DNA from: Pseudomonadales bacterium
GTDB lineage: Bacteria > Pseudomonadota > Gammaproteobacteria > Pseudomonadales > DC-out160
Length of the DNA stretch: 64,000 nt
Direction of reading: 5' to 3'
Assembly: GCA_019090455.1 (NCBI GenBank)
Contig: JAHRWA010000077.1
Coordinates: forward strand, 1-64,000
Both the position numbers and the translations under genes were made by a program. Positions 43,478 through 52,283 of this stretch are shown piece after piece (the first letter of the stretch is position 1; every line of letters begins with the position of its first letter). Below the pieces are notes generated by a model. The model did not search any database. It saw only the letters and a program-made list of their open reading frames with translations, and had not been told where the DNA came from.

Positions 43478-43655
43478 AACTTAGATTAAGTAGAGCTTAG
43501 ATTAAGTAGAAATTGGATTAAGTGGAACTTGGATTCAATAGAGCTTAGATAAAGTTTAACTGAAAGAAAGTAGAACTTAGATGACATTGATCTTAGATAA
43601 AATCAAGCTGAAATGAAGTCGTTAGAATTTTGAAGCTAAGTCGATTTTGAAGCTA
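43478..43655. repeat. Nine-unit 16-bp tandem array between flgL and fliS
   Basis: From 43478 to 43621 nine contiguous 16-bp units can be laid out, e.g. AACTTAGATTAAGTAG, AGCTTAGATTAAGTAG, AAATTGGATTAAGTGG, AACTTGGATTCAATAG, AGCTTAGATAAAGTTT, AACTGAAAGAAAGTAG, AACTTAGATGACATTG. It is followed by two copies of ATTTTGAAGCTAAGTC. The 322-bp gap 43368-43689 otherwise shows no gene or clear promoter. Unlike the flgE, flgF and flgM arrays it begins 110 bp after the stop. Confidence 0.78.
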
Positions 43656-43689
43656 AGTCAATGACACGAATTAGGGAAGGTTAGGTCTT

Positions 43690-44133
43690 ATGTCTTATAC
43701 AAGAAACGCAGCCCAGCAGTACCGAAAAATGAATGCCCAGAGTGCGGTGGAGTATGCGGATTCTCATCAGCTTATTACCATGTTGTTAGAAGGTGCCATG
43801 GAGAGAATTGCGGCGGCGAAAGGCGCAATGGCGAATAAAGATATCGCTAATAAAGGAACCCTAATCAGTAAAGCCATTCTCATTGTTGATGCACTAAGAG
43901 CTTATCTCGATATGGAAAAGGGCGGTGAAATATCGAAAAATTTGAAGGATTTGTATGACTATATGGAACTGCGATTGTTTGAAGGCAATATAGAAAATGA
44001 TGAGAGCATGCTTGAAGAGGTGTTTTCTCTTTTAGAAGAAATTAGATCGGGCTGGATCCAGATTAACCCGAATAAGCCGTTAGAGACATCATTGCCTAGT
44101 CAGGATGTAGCGGGTATTAGTATAAAAAGTTAG
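43690..44133 (+). CDS. fliS: FliS, flagellin export chaperone
   Basis: FliS keeps flagellin unfolded for export. The 147-residue helical product has QYRKMNAQSAVEYADSHQLI, TMLLEGAMERIAAAKGAM and YDYMELRLFEGNIENDESML, all family features. Here it lies upstream of flagellin, not after fliD as in many relatives. It forms a pair with the next gene. Confidence 0.92.
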   Translation: MSYTRNAAQQYRKMNAQSAVEYADSHQLITMLLEGAMERIAAAKGAMANKDIANKGTLISKAILIVDALRAYLDMEKGGEISKNLKDLYDYMELRLFEGNIENDESMLEEVFSLLEEIRSGWIQINPNKPLETSLPSQDVAGISIKS

Positions 44134-44202
44134 TGATACAGATAAAGCGGTTATACCCCTTTGGTAAAAAATTAAGTTGAGTAACATAAGTAAGGTACAG
44201 TC

Positions 44203-44514
44203 ATGAATGCTTTTGATTCGGTTGTTGGTAGTGTTAGTGCGCTCAATGCAAAAATGAAAAAAGCCGCTTTGTCTAATCATTGGGATTCTTTCAAAGGTTT
44301 GGATCACGAAAGGCAGTCCATGTTACGGCTATTGCGCTATGAAAATTATCGCAATCTTGTATCAGTAGAAAAGTTCTCGAATTCTATTGAAACCTTACTC
44401 AATGACAATAGCGAGTTAGTCGCTATTGTCGAATCCCATCGAAATGATGCGGCGGTCGGACTGAAAGAAATCCGAAATAATCGTCATGCATCGGATGCCT
44501 ATAGCAATATCTAG
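44203..44514 (+). CDS. fliT: FliT-like flagellar chaperone
   Basis: This 103-residue helical protein (ALNAKMKKAALSNHWDSFKG; LDHERQSMLRLLRYENY) directly follows fliS. Its size, helical nature and place fit FliT, the chaperone for the FliD cap, but sequence similarity is weak and I rely on position. Confidence 0.62.
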   Translation: MNAFDSVVGSVSALNAKMKKAALSNHWDSFKGLDHERQSMLRLLRYENYRNLVSVEKFSNSIETLLNDNSELVAIVESHRNDAAVGLKEIRNNRHASDAYSNI

Positions 44515-44750
44515 ATTCTTGTGAAAAAAGGGGAATGTCGGCATTAGCTAATATTCCTTTGCACCGCACTCAATTTTTTATCCTCCATTGCTTTCACAGC
44601 CGAGTTAATACTTGGGTTTTCATACGGTTTTAGGTTTTCATTCAACATTAGGTTTGTATATCTGGCTCCCAGTCTTTATATGACGAGAAAACCTGATTTA
44701 GGTGAATGTTATAACATTTTCAAAACTGTTCAAAAAAGTACAAAAAATGT

Positions 44751-44777
44751 TAAAGATAGTCAATTGAGTGCCGTTAT
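44751..44777 (+). promoter_or_regulatory. Sigma-28 promoter for flagellin
   Basis: TAAAGATA (44751-44758), 11 nt, GCCGTTAT (44770-44777) closely matches the FliA consensus TAAAGTTT-N11-GCCGATAA. It lies 86 bp before the flagellin start in the 349-bp gap 44515-44863, which holds no gene. Confidence 0.88.
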
Positions 44778-44863
44778 AGTTTTTGTAGACAGATCAGAAT
44801 GCTACTTAAGGAAGCGTTTTACAAAACGCAAAATGAGTTGTTCAGAAAGGTAGGAGAGTCACA

Positions 44864-47257
44864 ATGGCCCAGGTCATCAATACCAATATTTCATCCATCA
44901 ACGCTCAGCGTAACTTAAATAAGTCACAGAGCATGATGTCAACGGCCATGGAGCGACTAGCATCTGGTCTTCGAATCAACAGTGCGAAAGACGACGCGGC
45001 GGGTTTGGCAATATCAACTCGTTTCGATACTCAAATTCGAGGTTTGAACCAAGCGGTTCGAAACGCGAATGACGGTATCTCTTTAGCGCAAACCGCTGAA
45101 GCATCCATGGCGGAAATGACAAATACGCTACAGCGTATGCGAGAGCTGGCAGTGCAGGCTGCGAACTCCACCAACTCCGACGCGGATAGGGCGTCCATAC
45201 AATCTGAGATAGATCAGCTTTATTCAGAACTGGACAGAATCGCCGAGGAAACCTCATTTAACGGTACATCCGTATTAAACGGAGGTGCTGAAGATCTAAC
45301 GTTCCAAATTGGAGCGAACTCCGGTCAGACATTATCATTCTCCATCGACGCAGTTACCACGCGTGACCTTAACCTAAATGCGTCATCTGGATTAGGTGAG
45401 TTGAATGGTGGTCGAGTATCCACCTTAGGCCTTGCAATGACGTTAGGGGATATGGAAATCAATGGTATCGCGATGGCGACCACTGGTGCTCTTACTAGTG
45501 CTGGGGCCATTGAAACCTATATAAATGCACAGTCAGGTCAAACTGGTGTGACAGCGGATTCTTATAACACCGTGACGGGTTTAGGTGGAGTGAGTGGTGT
45601 TACGACAGGGGCACTAACGATCAATGCAGATACTGTTGCCGCTAGCGGTAGTATGTCTGAGTTAGTGGAGAACATTAACCGTGATGCCGCAGGTGTTTCA
45701 GCAATATTGAATGCCGATGGCTCCATTACGTTAAGTAATGATACGGGGAATAACATAGATGTTGGCGGTACTGTCACGAATACGGGATTAACGGTTGATA
45801 ATTATGGTGGATATGTGGGGCTAACCTCAACTGATGGGGAGGCTATTGACTTGGGTCTAGGCAGTGCCGGGGCTGCAGCTGACATAAATGTTCTAGGCTT
45901 CAATGTGAGTACAGGATCAGACAATGTGAGTGGGGGTGTTGTGGCATCCACGGCTTTGAGCTCGGGATCCGATATTACGATAAATGGAGTGTCGGTTGGT
46001 TCATCGGACTCTGAAAGTGCAGCGGATAAAGCTGCAGCGATTAATGCAGTTTCGGGTGAGTCAGGTGTTGAAGCTGATGCCTATTCGGTTGCTACTTTCT
46101 CAGATCTAGACTTTAGCAATACCGTATTTAATGATGATGATATTCAAATTAATGGTGTGGATGTTGATTTGCGTGATATGTCGAATACGGATGCGGTGGT
46201 TACTGCAATCAATAATACCGCTGGTTTGCAAGGTGTTGTAGCGAGTACCAATGGCTCTGGTGAGCTGGTGTTAGAATCTGAGGGTGGGTTGAATATACAG
46301 GTTTCTATGTCTGCTGGAGCAAGGAGCTTTTTTGGTACGACAGATATGGGGTCTACGGGTGGTATCAGTGAAGCGAGATTGAATTTAACTACTATCGCCT
46401 CCACAGCTGCTGCATTTTTTGCTCCACCAACTTCTCAAGTTGTAATGTTTTCATTGCAGAGCACGGCGGCCGCTCAGCGTTTGACAATAGAGCTGGGTGG
46501 TACGCAGGTAATGTTAGCTGGATTTTACTCCCAGACTGGGTTGGCTGTATCAACTGCATCGACCACGATGACTGCGGCTGATATAGCAGAGTTTTTGGAT
46601 GGGCAGTCTGTTATCGGTGGTGGAACACAGATATCAGCATTTATGTCTGCGGGTCAACTTATTATCCGTGAAGCGGGTGGAGGGACTGCAGCCATTACTG
46701 TTCAAATTGGCTTTGATTCCTTAACAGCAGCGCATAATGTCTTTACCGATTTGAGTGCTGGGGATAGGTCAGTTTTTCAAGATAATGCAGCGTCATTGCG
46801 TGGGTCAGCTTCGTTAATGTCTGCGAATACGACGAGAGGAAGTCTAGATCTGACTTCGAGTGACGGCACTGACATTATCATTGATGGTACGGCGGCTGAT
46901 GTGACTCAGCTTGGATTCACGTCTCAAGGTGGATCAGAAGATGCCACGGGCATTGGTCTTAGTGTGACGAGTCTAGCCAACGCCAGTAACTCCATCGAGC
47001 GCATTGACGATGCGTTAGATCAAATTTCAACGGTACGGGCAGGATTAGGTGCGGTACAAAATAGGTTAGGTACTACTATTTCCAACTTGGAGACGGTATC
47101 TCAAAACCTGGCAGCTGCAAACTCGCGAATTAAAGATGCGGATTTCGCTGCGGAGACTGCGCAAATGACGAAAGCACAAATACTGCAACAAGCGGGTATT
47201 TCAATCTTGGCACAAGCGAATGCTGGATCACAATCAGTACTATCCTTACTCGGATAG
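44864..47257 (+). CDS. fliC: Flagellin, very large
   Basis: The filament subunit has 797 residues. The D0/D1 ends are canonical: MAQVINTNISSINAQRNLNK, SGLRINSAKDDAAGLAIS at the N-terminus (1-165) and VQNRLGTTISNLETVSQNLA, ILQQAGISILAQANAGSQSV at the C-terminus (from about 705). The ~540-residue centre is Ser/Thr/Gly/Ala-rich and contains flagellin-IN-type repeats (LTINADTVAASG; DITINGVSVGSSDSES; DIQINGVDVDLRDM). Such surface domains are typical targets for nonulosonic-acid glycosylation by Maf proteins, two of which are encoded downstream. Strong RBS GGAG. Confidence 0.96.
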   Translation: MAQVINTNISSINAQRNLNKSQSMMSTAMERLASGLRINSAKDDAAGLAISTRFDTQIRGLNQAVRNANDGISLAQTAEASMAEMTNTLQRMRELAVQAANSTNSDADRASIQSEIDQLYSELDRIAEETSFNGTSVLNGGAEDLTFQIGANSGQTLSFSIDAVTTRDLNLNASSGLGELNGGRVSTLGLAMTLGDMEINGIAMATTGALTSAGAIETYINAQSGQTGVTADSYNTVTGLGGVSGVTTGALTINADTVAASGSMSELVENINRDAAGVSAILNADGSITLSNDTGNNIDVGGTVTNTGLTVDNYGGYVGLTSTDGEAIDLGLGSAGAAADINVLGFNVSTGSDNVSGGVVASTALSSGSDITINGVSVGSSDSESAADKAAAINAVSGESGVEADAYSVATFSDLDFSNTVFNDDDIQINGVDVDLRDMSNTDAVVTAINNTAGLQGVVASTNGSGELVLESEGGLNIQVSMSAGARSFFGTTDMGSTGGISEARLNLTTIASTAAAFFAPPTSQVVMFSLQSTAAAQRLTIELGGTQVMLAGFYSQTGLAVSTASTTMTAADIAEFLDGQSVIGGGTQISAFMSAGQLIIREAGGGTAAITVQIGFDSLTAAHNVFTDLSAGDRSVFQDNAASLRGSASLMSANTTRGSLDLTSSDGTDIIIDGTAADVTQLGFTSQGGSEDATGIGLSVTSLANASNSIERIDDALDQISTVRAGLGAVQNRLGTTISNLETVSQNLAAANSRIKDADFAAETAQMTKAQILQQAGISILAQANAGSQSVLSLLG

Positions 47258-47277
47258 TCGAAAGCTAAAGCGAACAA

Positions 47278-47302
47278 GGAAGCCAAAAATGGTTTGGCTT
47301 CC
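47278..47302 (+). terminator. Hairpin after flagellin gene
   Basis: GGAAGCCAAA (47278-47287) pairs with TTTGGCTTCC (47293-47302) around AATGG, 20 bp past the flagellin stop. It is weakly followed by T but lies just before a second, longer hairpin; together they would stop or stabilise the flagellin mRNA. Confidence 0.7.
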
Positions 47303-47308
47303 TAAAGT

Positions 47309-47354
47309 AAACGCGAAAAATCTCTTTCCTTTTGGAAAGGGATTTTTCGCGTTT
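47309..47354 (+). terminator. Second, 46-nt hairpin after flagellin gene
   Basis: AAACGCGAAAAATC (47309-47322) pairs with GATTTTTCGCGTTT (47341-47354), and CTTTCC pairs with GGAAAG inside, loop TTTT. It is a near-perfect long stem 20 bp before flaG, so it likely separates abundant flagellin mRNA from flaG-fliD expression. Confidence 0.8.
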
Positions 47355-47374
47355 GACAGTAGGAGGTAGGGATA

Positions 47375-47845
47375 ATGGTCAACATTACAGTGGGACCAAA
47401 TGACTCTTCGAGAACCACATTAAACAAGGAGGTGATACTGAACCGCAAGGATTTGAAAGTGGCGTCGGAAGAGAATCAACTGGCTGACAAAATTGTAGGA
47501 TCGGAAAATTCAAAGCTAAATTCCGCGGTATTGCTAAATGAGCCTGAGCCAAATATGAATGTTGATGCAGAATCAAGTATTCAATCAAACGGTGATGCCG
47601 AATCAGATGCTGATCTCAAATCAAAAAATGGTCTCGAAGAAGCCGTTGTGAAGTTAGAGAGCTTTACACAATCGATAGAGCGAGATCTATCCTTTAGCGT
47701 GGATCAATCCAGCGGCAAGACAGTGGTCTCCGTTATCGATACAGAAACACAGGAAGTGATTCGTAAAATTCCAGGAGACGCAGCCTTAAAGTTAGCAGAA
47801 GAGATTGATCAGCTGAGAAGTCTCGTTTTTAGTGCAAAAGCCTGA
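47375..47845 (+). CDS. flaG: FlaG family filament-length protein
   Basis: This 156-residue protein has an acidic disordered N-terminal two-thirds and the FlaG domain at the end (LSFSVDQSSGKTVVSVIDTE, TQEVIRKIPGDAALKLAEEI). It sits between flagellin and fliD, the standard place. FlaG affects filament length in Vibrio, Pseudomonas and Campylobacter. Confidence 0.9.
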   Translation: MVNITVGPNDSSRTTLNKEVILNRKDLKVASEENQLADKIVGSENSKLNSAVLLNEPEPNMNVDAESSIQSNGDAESDADLKSKNGLEEAVVKLESFTQSIERDLSFSVDQSSGKTVVSVIDTETQEVIRKIPGDAALKLAEEIDQLRSLVFSAKA

Positions 47846-47986
47846 TGAGAATTGGCAGATAACTAGGCCTGTATTTTGCTTGGATATTAGAATGGACTCA
47901 AGATTGGTCAGATATTGCCGATAGGTAATGTACTGGCCATTGGTCATGCTTGTGTCGCAGGTTTTTTCTAGAGAGAGGTGTTTAAC

Positions 47987-50047
47987 GTGTCTACCATTAC
48001 AACATTAGGGATAGGCTCTGGAATCGATATTGCTAACTTGGTCGATACTTTAGTGGCGGCAGAGAGAGCACCTGAAAAATTGCGTTTAGACAATTTAAAT
48101 GAAACGGTGGATGCGAAGATTTCGGCATTTGGTTCCATTAAGAGTAAATTGTCATCTGTAGAAGACGCGTTGTCCTCTTTGAAATCGATTTCGACCTTTA
48201 CGAGAAGGGAAGTCTCGACGACTGAATCTGGCGGTGTGTCTGTTTTGACGGGAACCGCGACATCAACGGCTAGTTTGAATTCTTATGAGATCAGCGTATC
48301 GGCTTTGGCTAAATCACATTCTTTGTATACCGCTGGATTCGATAGTCTTAATGACACCATTGGTACCGGTTCGTTGGCAATACGCTTTGGTACGACAGAC
48401 TATACCGAAGACCCAGAAAGTTATGATGGTTTTATTTCTAACGGAAGTTCGACGGTGAATATAACGGTAGATAGCACCAATAATACCGTGACAAGTATGC
48501 GTGACTATATCAATGCAAATGATCTGGGGTTTACCGCGAGCATCGTGGATGATGGCAGTAGCTCTTCTAATTTCATTTTGGTTTTTACCAGTGAAAATAC
48601 GGGTGCTGAGAATAGTATGGAAATCGTTGTTACGGATACGGGTGATGGCAGTGGTACAGATACCAATGGTTTGTCACGTCTCGCGTTCGAAGGGAATGCC
48701 ACTAACTTACAAGAGGGGCGAGCAGCAGCCGATTCGGCTTTTACGATTAACGGTATAGATATGACTCGTTCATCAAACACGGTGGTAAGTGCTATGGACG
48801 GTGTGACTATGACATTGTCCGATGTCACCAGTGGATCAAGTACTGTTTCGTTGACGGTTTCTCGTGATTCGAGTGGCATTGAGGATTCGGTCAACGCGTT
48901 TGTCGATAGCTATAATGAGTTTATTGGGGAATACAATGAGCTTACTGCATACGATAATAGCTCAGGGGAGTCTGGCCTGCTATTGGGGGATGCGACATTA
49001 GGTAATATCGCAAATCTATTGAGGACCAATGTTGGTACCGTTGTTGATGGTGTCTCATCTGGCGTTAGGGCGTTAAGTGATATTGGTATCTTGGCGAACG
49101 TAGACGGTACGTTGGGGCTCAATAGTACAAAGCTGGCCTCTGCACTTAAGGATAACTTGGATGGCGTGGGAGTCATGTTCGCCCCTATTGGTGTGCCAAG
49201 TGACGCCTCCGTTACCTTTTTGAGTAGTAACTCGCTAACAAAACAGGGAAGCTACGCGATTGCGATTACACAGGCTGCAACGCAAGGGACTTTGTCAGGG
49301 GCTGGTGTATTGCCAGCGACATTTGGTTCTGTTGATATCGACGCAAACAATGACGATTTTCTCGTTAGGATAGATGGAGTTGCGAGCGCAAACCTGTCTT
49401 TGACCCAAGCTACGTATACATCTGGCGCAAGCCTAGCTGCGGAGATTCAGTCAAAAATTAATTCCGACAGTAATATTAGTGACGCCGGATTGTCGGTGAG
49501 TGTCGTTTACAATGATACCGATGATCGTTTTGATATTACCTCTTCAACGTACGGGACAGGTTCGACTATCGCCTTTAGCAGTGTGGATACCAATACCGCT
49601 GCAATATTGGGCTTTTCAGTAGCGGGCGGTACTGCAGGGCTAAATGTGGAAGGTACGATTAACGGTGTAGCGGGTATTGGTGTTGGTCGTGAATTGGTTT
49701 CGACTTCTGGTGATACAACAGGATTAAAGTTGCTAATAAGTGCGACGACAGTTGGGAGTTTAGGGAGTGTTGTATTTACTCAAGGAAAGGCGACGGAATT
49801 AGGTAATATTCTTTCCGGAATTCTAGATAAGGGTGGCATATTGCCAGAGCAAAGCCTGGGGTTTTCTAAAACTTTGACGAGGGCTGCAGACGATTTGGTT
49901 ACCTTAGATTATCGAATGGAGATATTTGAGGCGCGATTACTTGCCCAGTTTAATGTCATGGATTCTTTGGTATCGAGTTTGCAAGCGACGAGTTCTTACC
50001 TAACGCAAGCACTAGATAATCTTCCTGGAACGGTGAAGAAAAATTAA
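47987..50047 (+). CDS. fliD: FliD, filament cap
   Basis: The cap protein promotes flagellin polymerisation. I favour GTG 47987 (MSTITTLGIGSGIDIANLVD), 8 nt after AGAGG; an in-frame GTG at 47978 is too close to that site. The product of 686 residues (E. coli 468) has FliD_N at the start, a flagellin-IN-like centre (TINGIDMTRSSNTVVSAMDG, VTMTLSDVTSG) and FliD_C (ALSDIGILANVDGTLGLNST). It is enlarged like the other axial proteins. Confidence 0.93.
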   Translation: MSTITTLGIGSGIDIANLVDTLVAAERAPEKLRLDNLNETVDAKISAFGSIKSKLSSVEDALSSLKSISTFTRREVSTTESGGVSVLTGTATSTASLNSYEISVSALAKSHSLYTAGFDSLNDTIGTGSLAIRFGTTDYTEDPESYDGFISNGSSTVNITVDSTNNTVTSMRDYINANDLGFTASIVDDGSSSSNFILVFTSENTGAENSMEIVVTDTGDGSGTDTNGLSRLAFEGNATNLQEGRAAADSAFTINGIDMTRSSNTVVSAMDGVTMTLSDVTSGSSTVSLTVSRDSSGIEDSVNAFVDSYNEFIGEYNELTAYDNSSGESGLLLGDATLGNIANLLRTNVGTVVDGVSSGVRALSDIGILANVDGTLGLNSTKLASALKDNLDGVGVMFAPIGVPSDASVTFLSSNSLTKQGSYAIAITQAATQGTLSGAGVLPATFGSVDIDANNDDFLVRIDGVASANLSLTQATYTSGASLAAEIQSKINSDSNISDAGLSVSVVYNDTDDRFDITSSTYGTGSTIAFSSVDTNTAAILGFSVAGGTAGLNVEGTINGVAGIGVGRELVSTSGDTTGLKLLISATTVGSLGSVVFTQGKATELGNILSGILDKGGILPEQSLGFSKTLTRAADDLVTLDYRMEIFEARLLAQFNVMDSLVSSLQATSSYLTQALDNLPGTVKKN

Positions 50048-50091
50048 TTTCAGTTCTTTCTACTCAAATAGCAGTTGCTATCGAAATCATT

Positions 50092-50107
50092 TGGCATTTT
50101 TATTGCT
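50092..50107 (+). promoter_or_regulatory. Sigma-54 promoter for the maf genes
   Basis: TGGCATT-TTTA-TTGCT fits the -24/-12 consensus TGGCAYR-N4-TTGCW with correct GG/GC spacing, 104 bp upstream of maf1. It would place the glycosyltransferases under RpoN and a flagellar activator, independent of the sigma-28 flagellin promoter. Confidence 0.72.
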
Positions 50108-50210
50108 ACTCTCTCTATCAATAGATAAAGCGCCAATAACTCGTCGTTTCCTAAACTGGTGTGTTTTATCGGTGTTCCTTAAAGTGATGTAAGGTGAGAT
50201 AGGTGTTTCG

Positions 50211-52283
50211 ATGGATGACGTGCAGCGTGGATTAAGGAAGAAAATACTCGAAGTGCAAGAAAAGATATTGGGAGCCGAGTTGGACGCACGGTTCTCTGCC
50301 AACATGATGGCCTTTAAGAAATATTACAATACCATCTATACCGAATTCGTGTCATATACACCTAAAACCAAAAGACTCTTTTCCGATCCATTAGGGTTTG
50401 TCAATTTAAGTGATGAGGGTGTTGCTGTTTATACCGGTGATCCCAAAAAGGATTCAAGAGTACAAGTTGAATATTATTTACAAAACCCTATGGTATCGAA
50501 CGGGTGTATGGGTAAGGTGACGGATGAGCAGACTTTAAAACGATTTGCCGGAATTGGATTAACCAATAAATTGGTGGATATTGGCCATAAATATAATGCT
50601 GAAAGGACGGTGGTTTTGGGAGGGCGTAAGGTGCCCGAAAAAATACCTTTCATGATGATGCTGGGGTTGGGGTTGGGGTATCATTTAGAGTCGTTATTAG
50701 AGGAGGTGGATGTTAGATCTTTGTGTATTCATGAAATGGATATGGATGTGTTTTACGCCACATTGTATACCATTGATTGGGTCTCCATTATTGAAAGATA
50801 CCGGGTTGGGGGGAGAGTTCTGCTACTAGAAATAGGGGGCACTATTTCGAGTTACTCGAATAATGTGGCAAAACTGTTTGAGTCCATTGGAATGTTTAAT
50901 GCGGCTAAAATCTATATTTATAAACACTGTGATAGCAATGAATACGATAAAGCATTAGAGAAATTGAACGAGATCATTAGGCTGTTTTATGCAGGCTGGG
51001 GCTTTTTTGAAGATGAACTTATCAGCGTTGCACATACCCTGACTAATATGTCGAATAATGTGAAATTATACGACAATACAGCCTCTCTTGATGAGGATGT
51101 ATTGGGTATCCCGGTAATACTGGTGGGGAATGGACCTTCATTGGATGATACATGGAAGATTGTAAAATCGATGGAGGGCAAGGCGATAATTATTGGTTGC
51201 TCACAGTCTAGCTTAAAAACTCTATATGAATATGGCATTAGACCTGACTTTTTTTGTGTGATGGAACGCCTCAGATGCATTAAAGATTGGTTAGATGTCG
51301 TGAAGGATGATGAATATAAATCGAAGATAAAATTTATTAGCGTTAATCATGTTCACCCGGAGGTGGGGCAGGGATTTTCTGAGTGGGGGATGGCCCTAAA
51401 AACATTTGATTCGGGAGCTCGATTGATATCGCAAATTCATGATGATGCGGAAAAGCATATTGTACAACATGCGGCAAATGCGGGAGTCAATACTGCCATT
51501 TCTATTGTGGGTGAGCTGGGGTTCAAATCTTGTTATTTGTTTGGTCTTGATTTGGGGTATCGAAATAAGAAAAATCACCATTCGAAGAATAGCGCTTATT
51601 TCGAGAAAAACCGGAACAGTGAGAGTAAAGTCGATTTGAAGAGGCATGTTCCAGGGGATTTGGAAAGACCCGGTAATTTCGGAGGTACTGTTTTCACTGA
51701 ATCAGTGATGGAGGCCAGCCGGATGTCAATGGAGTTTTCGTTGATGGGGAATAAGCAGTTGCGGTGTTACAACTGCAGTGACGGTGTTGCTATCAAGGGA
51801 GCCGAAGCTCTTGATCCTTATGCTGTCAATTTTGAGCAAGAGATTGAAAATAAAAAAAGTACCGTCGAATATGTTTTTCAAAATGGTTTTCCGCATAAAA
51901 CCTTATTTAGTCATGATACGTTAAGTGCTAAATTTGATGTGCTGTGGCCTTTGTTTGACGAATTGATAGTAGAGATACGATCCTGTTTGGATATGCCGGC
52001 TGGGTCCTTAATGGAAGTGGCTGATTTACTGTTGGCTCAGCATAATATACTTCGGCGAACGGGAAAGTCTGGTCAGAGTATGTTTAGGACTATGATGTCG
52101 GGAACCATGTCGACACTACAAACACAGACACTTTTTTTATTAAGTAGTATTGCATCAGAAGATAATTATGACGAAATGTGGGCGGAGATTAAAGCAGTAT
52201 TTGTCGAGTATTTGGATATGTGTCGCAAGAAAATGAAACAAGATTATAGGACTCTCGATAGCTCTAGACGGTTTGAAGCATGA
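50211..52283 (+). CDS. Maf-type flagellin nonulosonate transferase 1
   Basis: Motility-associated factor (Maf, DUF115/MptE-like) proteins transfer pseudaminic or legionaminic acid to Ser/Thr of flagellin in the cytoplasm. The 690-residue product shows the DUF115 core: IPVILVGNGPSLDDTWKIVK (from about 298), IIGCSQSSLKTLYEYGIRPD, FFCVMERLRCIKDWLD, HAANAGVNTAISIVGELGFK and FGLDLGYRNKKNHHSKNSAY. It overlaps the next maf by 4 bp. Confidence 0.88.
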   Translation: MDDVQRGLRKKILEVQEKILGAELDARFSANMMAFKKYYNTIYTEFVSYTPKTKRLFSDPLGFVNLSDEGVAVYTGDPKKDSRVQVEYYLQNPMVSNGCMGKVTDEQTLKRFAGIGLTNKLVDIGHKYNAERTVVLGGRKVPEKIPFMMMLGLGLGYHLESLLEEVDVRSLCIHEMDMDVFYATLYTIDWVSIIERYRVGGRVLLLEIGGTISSYSNNVAKLFESIGMFNAAKIYIYKHCDSNEYDKALEKLNEIIRLFYAGWGFFEDELISVAHTLTNMSNNVKLYDNTASLDEDVLGIPVILVGNGPSLDDTWKIVKSMEGKAIIIGCSQSSLKTLYEYGIRPDFFCVMERLRCIKDWLDVVKDDEYKSKIKFISVNHVHPEVGQGFSEWGMALKTFDSGARLISQIHDDAEKHIVQHAANAGVNTAISIVGELGFKSCYLFGLDLGYRNKKNHHSKNSAYFEKNRNSESKVDLKRHVPGDLERPGNFGGTVFTESVMEASRMSMEFSLMGNKQLRCYNCSDGVAIKGAEALDPYAVNFEQEIENKKSTVEYVFQNGFPHKTLFSHDTLSAKFDVLWPLFDELIVEIRSCLDMPAGSLMEVADLLLAQHNILRRTGKSGQSMFRTMMSGTMSTLQTQTLFLLSSIASEDNYDEMWAEIKAVFVEYLDMCRKKMKQDYRTLDSSRRFEA

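Noticed and set aside
43530-43550. GG-N10-GC match resembling a sigma-54 promoter before fliS
   Set aside because: Only the GG and GC fit (TTGGATTC ... GAGCTT); the TGGCA and TTGC context is missing and it lies inside the 16-bp array.
33333-43655. Repeat arrays considered as CRISPR
   Set aside because: Units are contiguous 14-16-bp degenerate repeats without unique spacers, and no cas genes are present.
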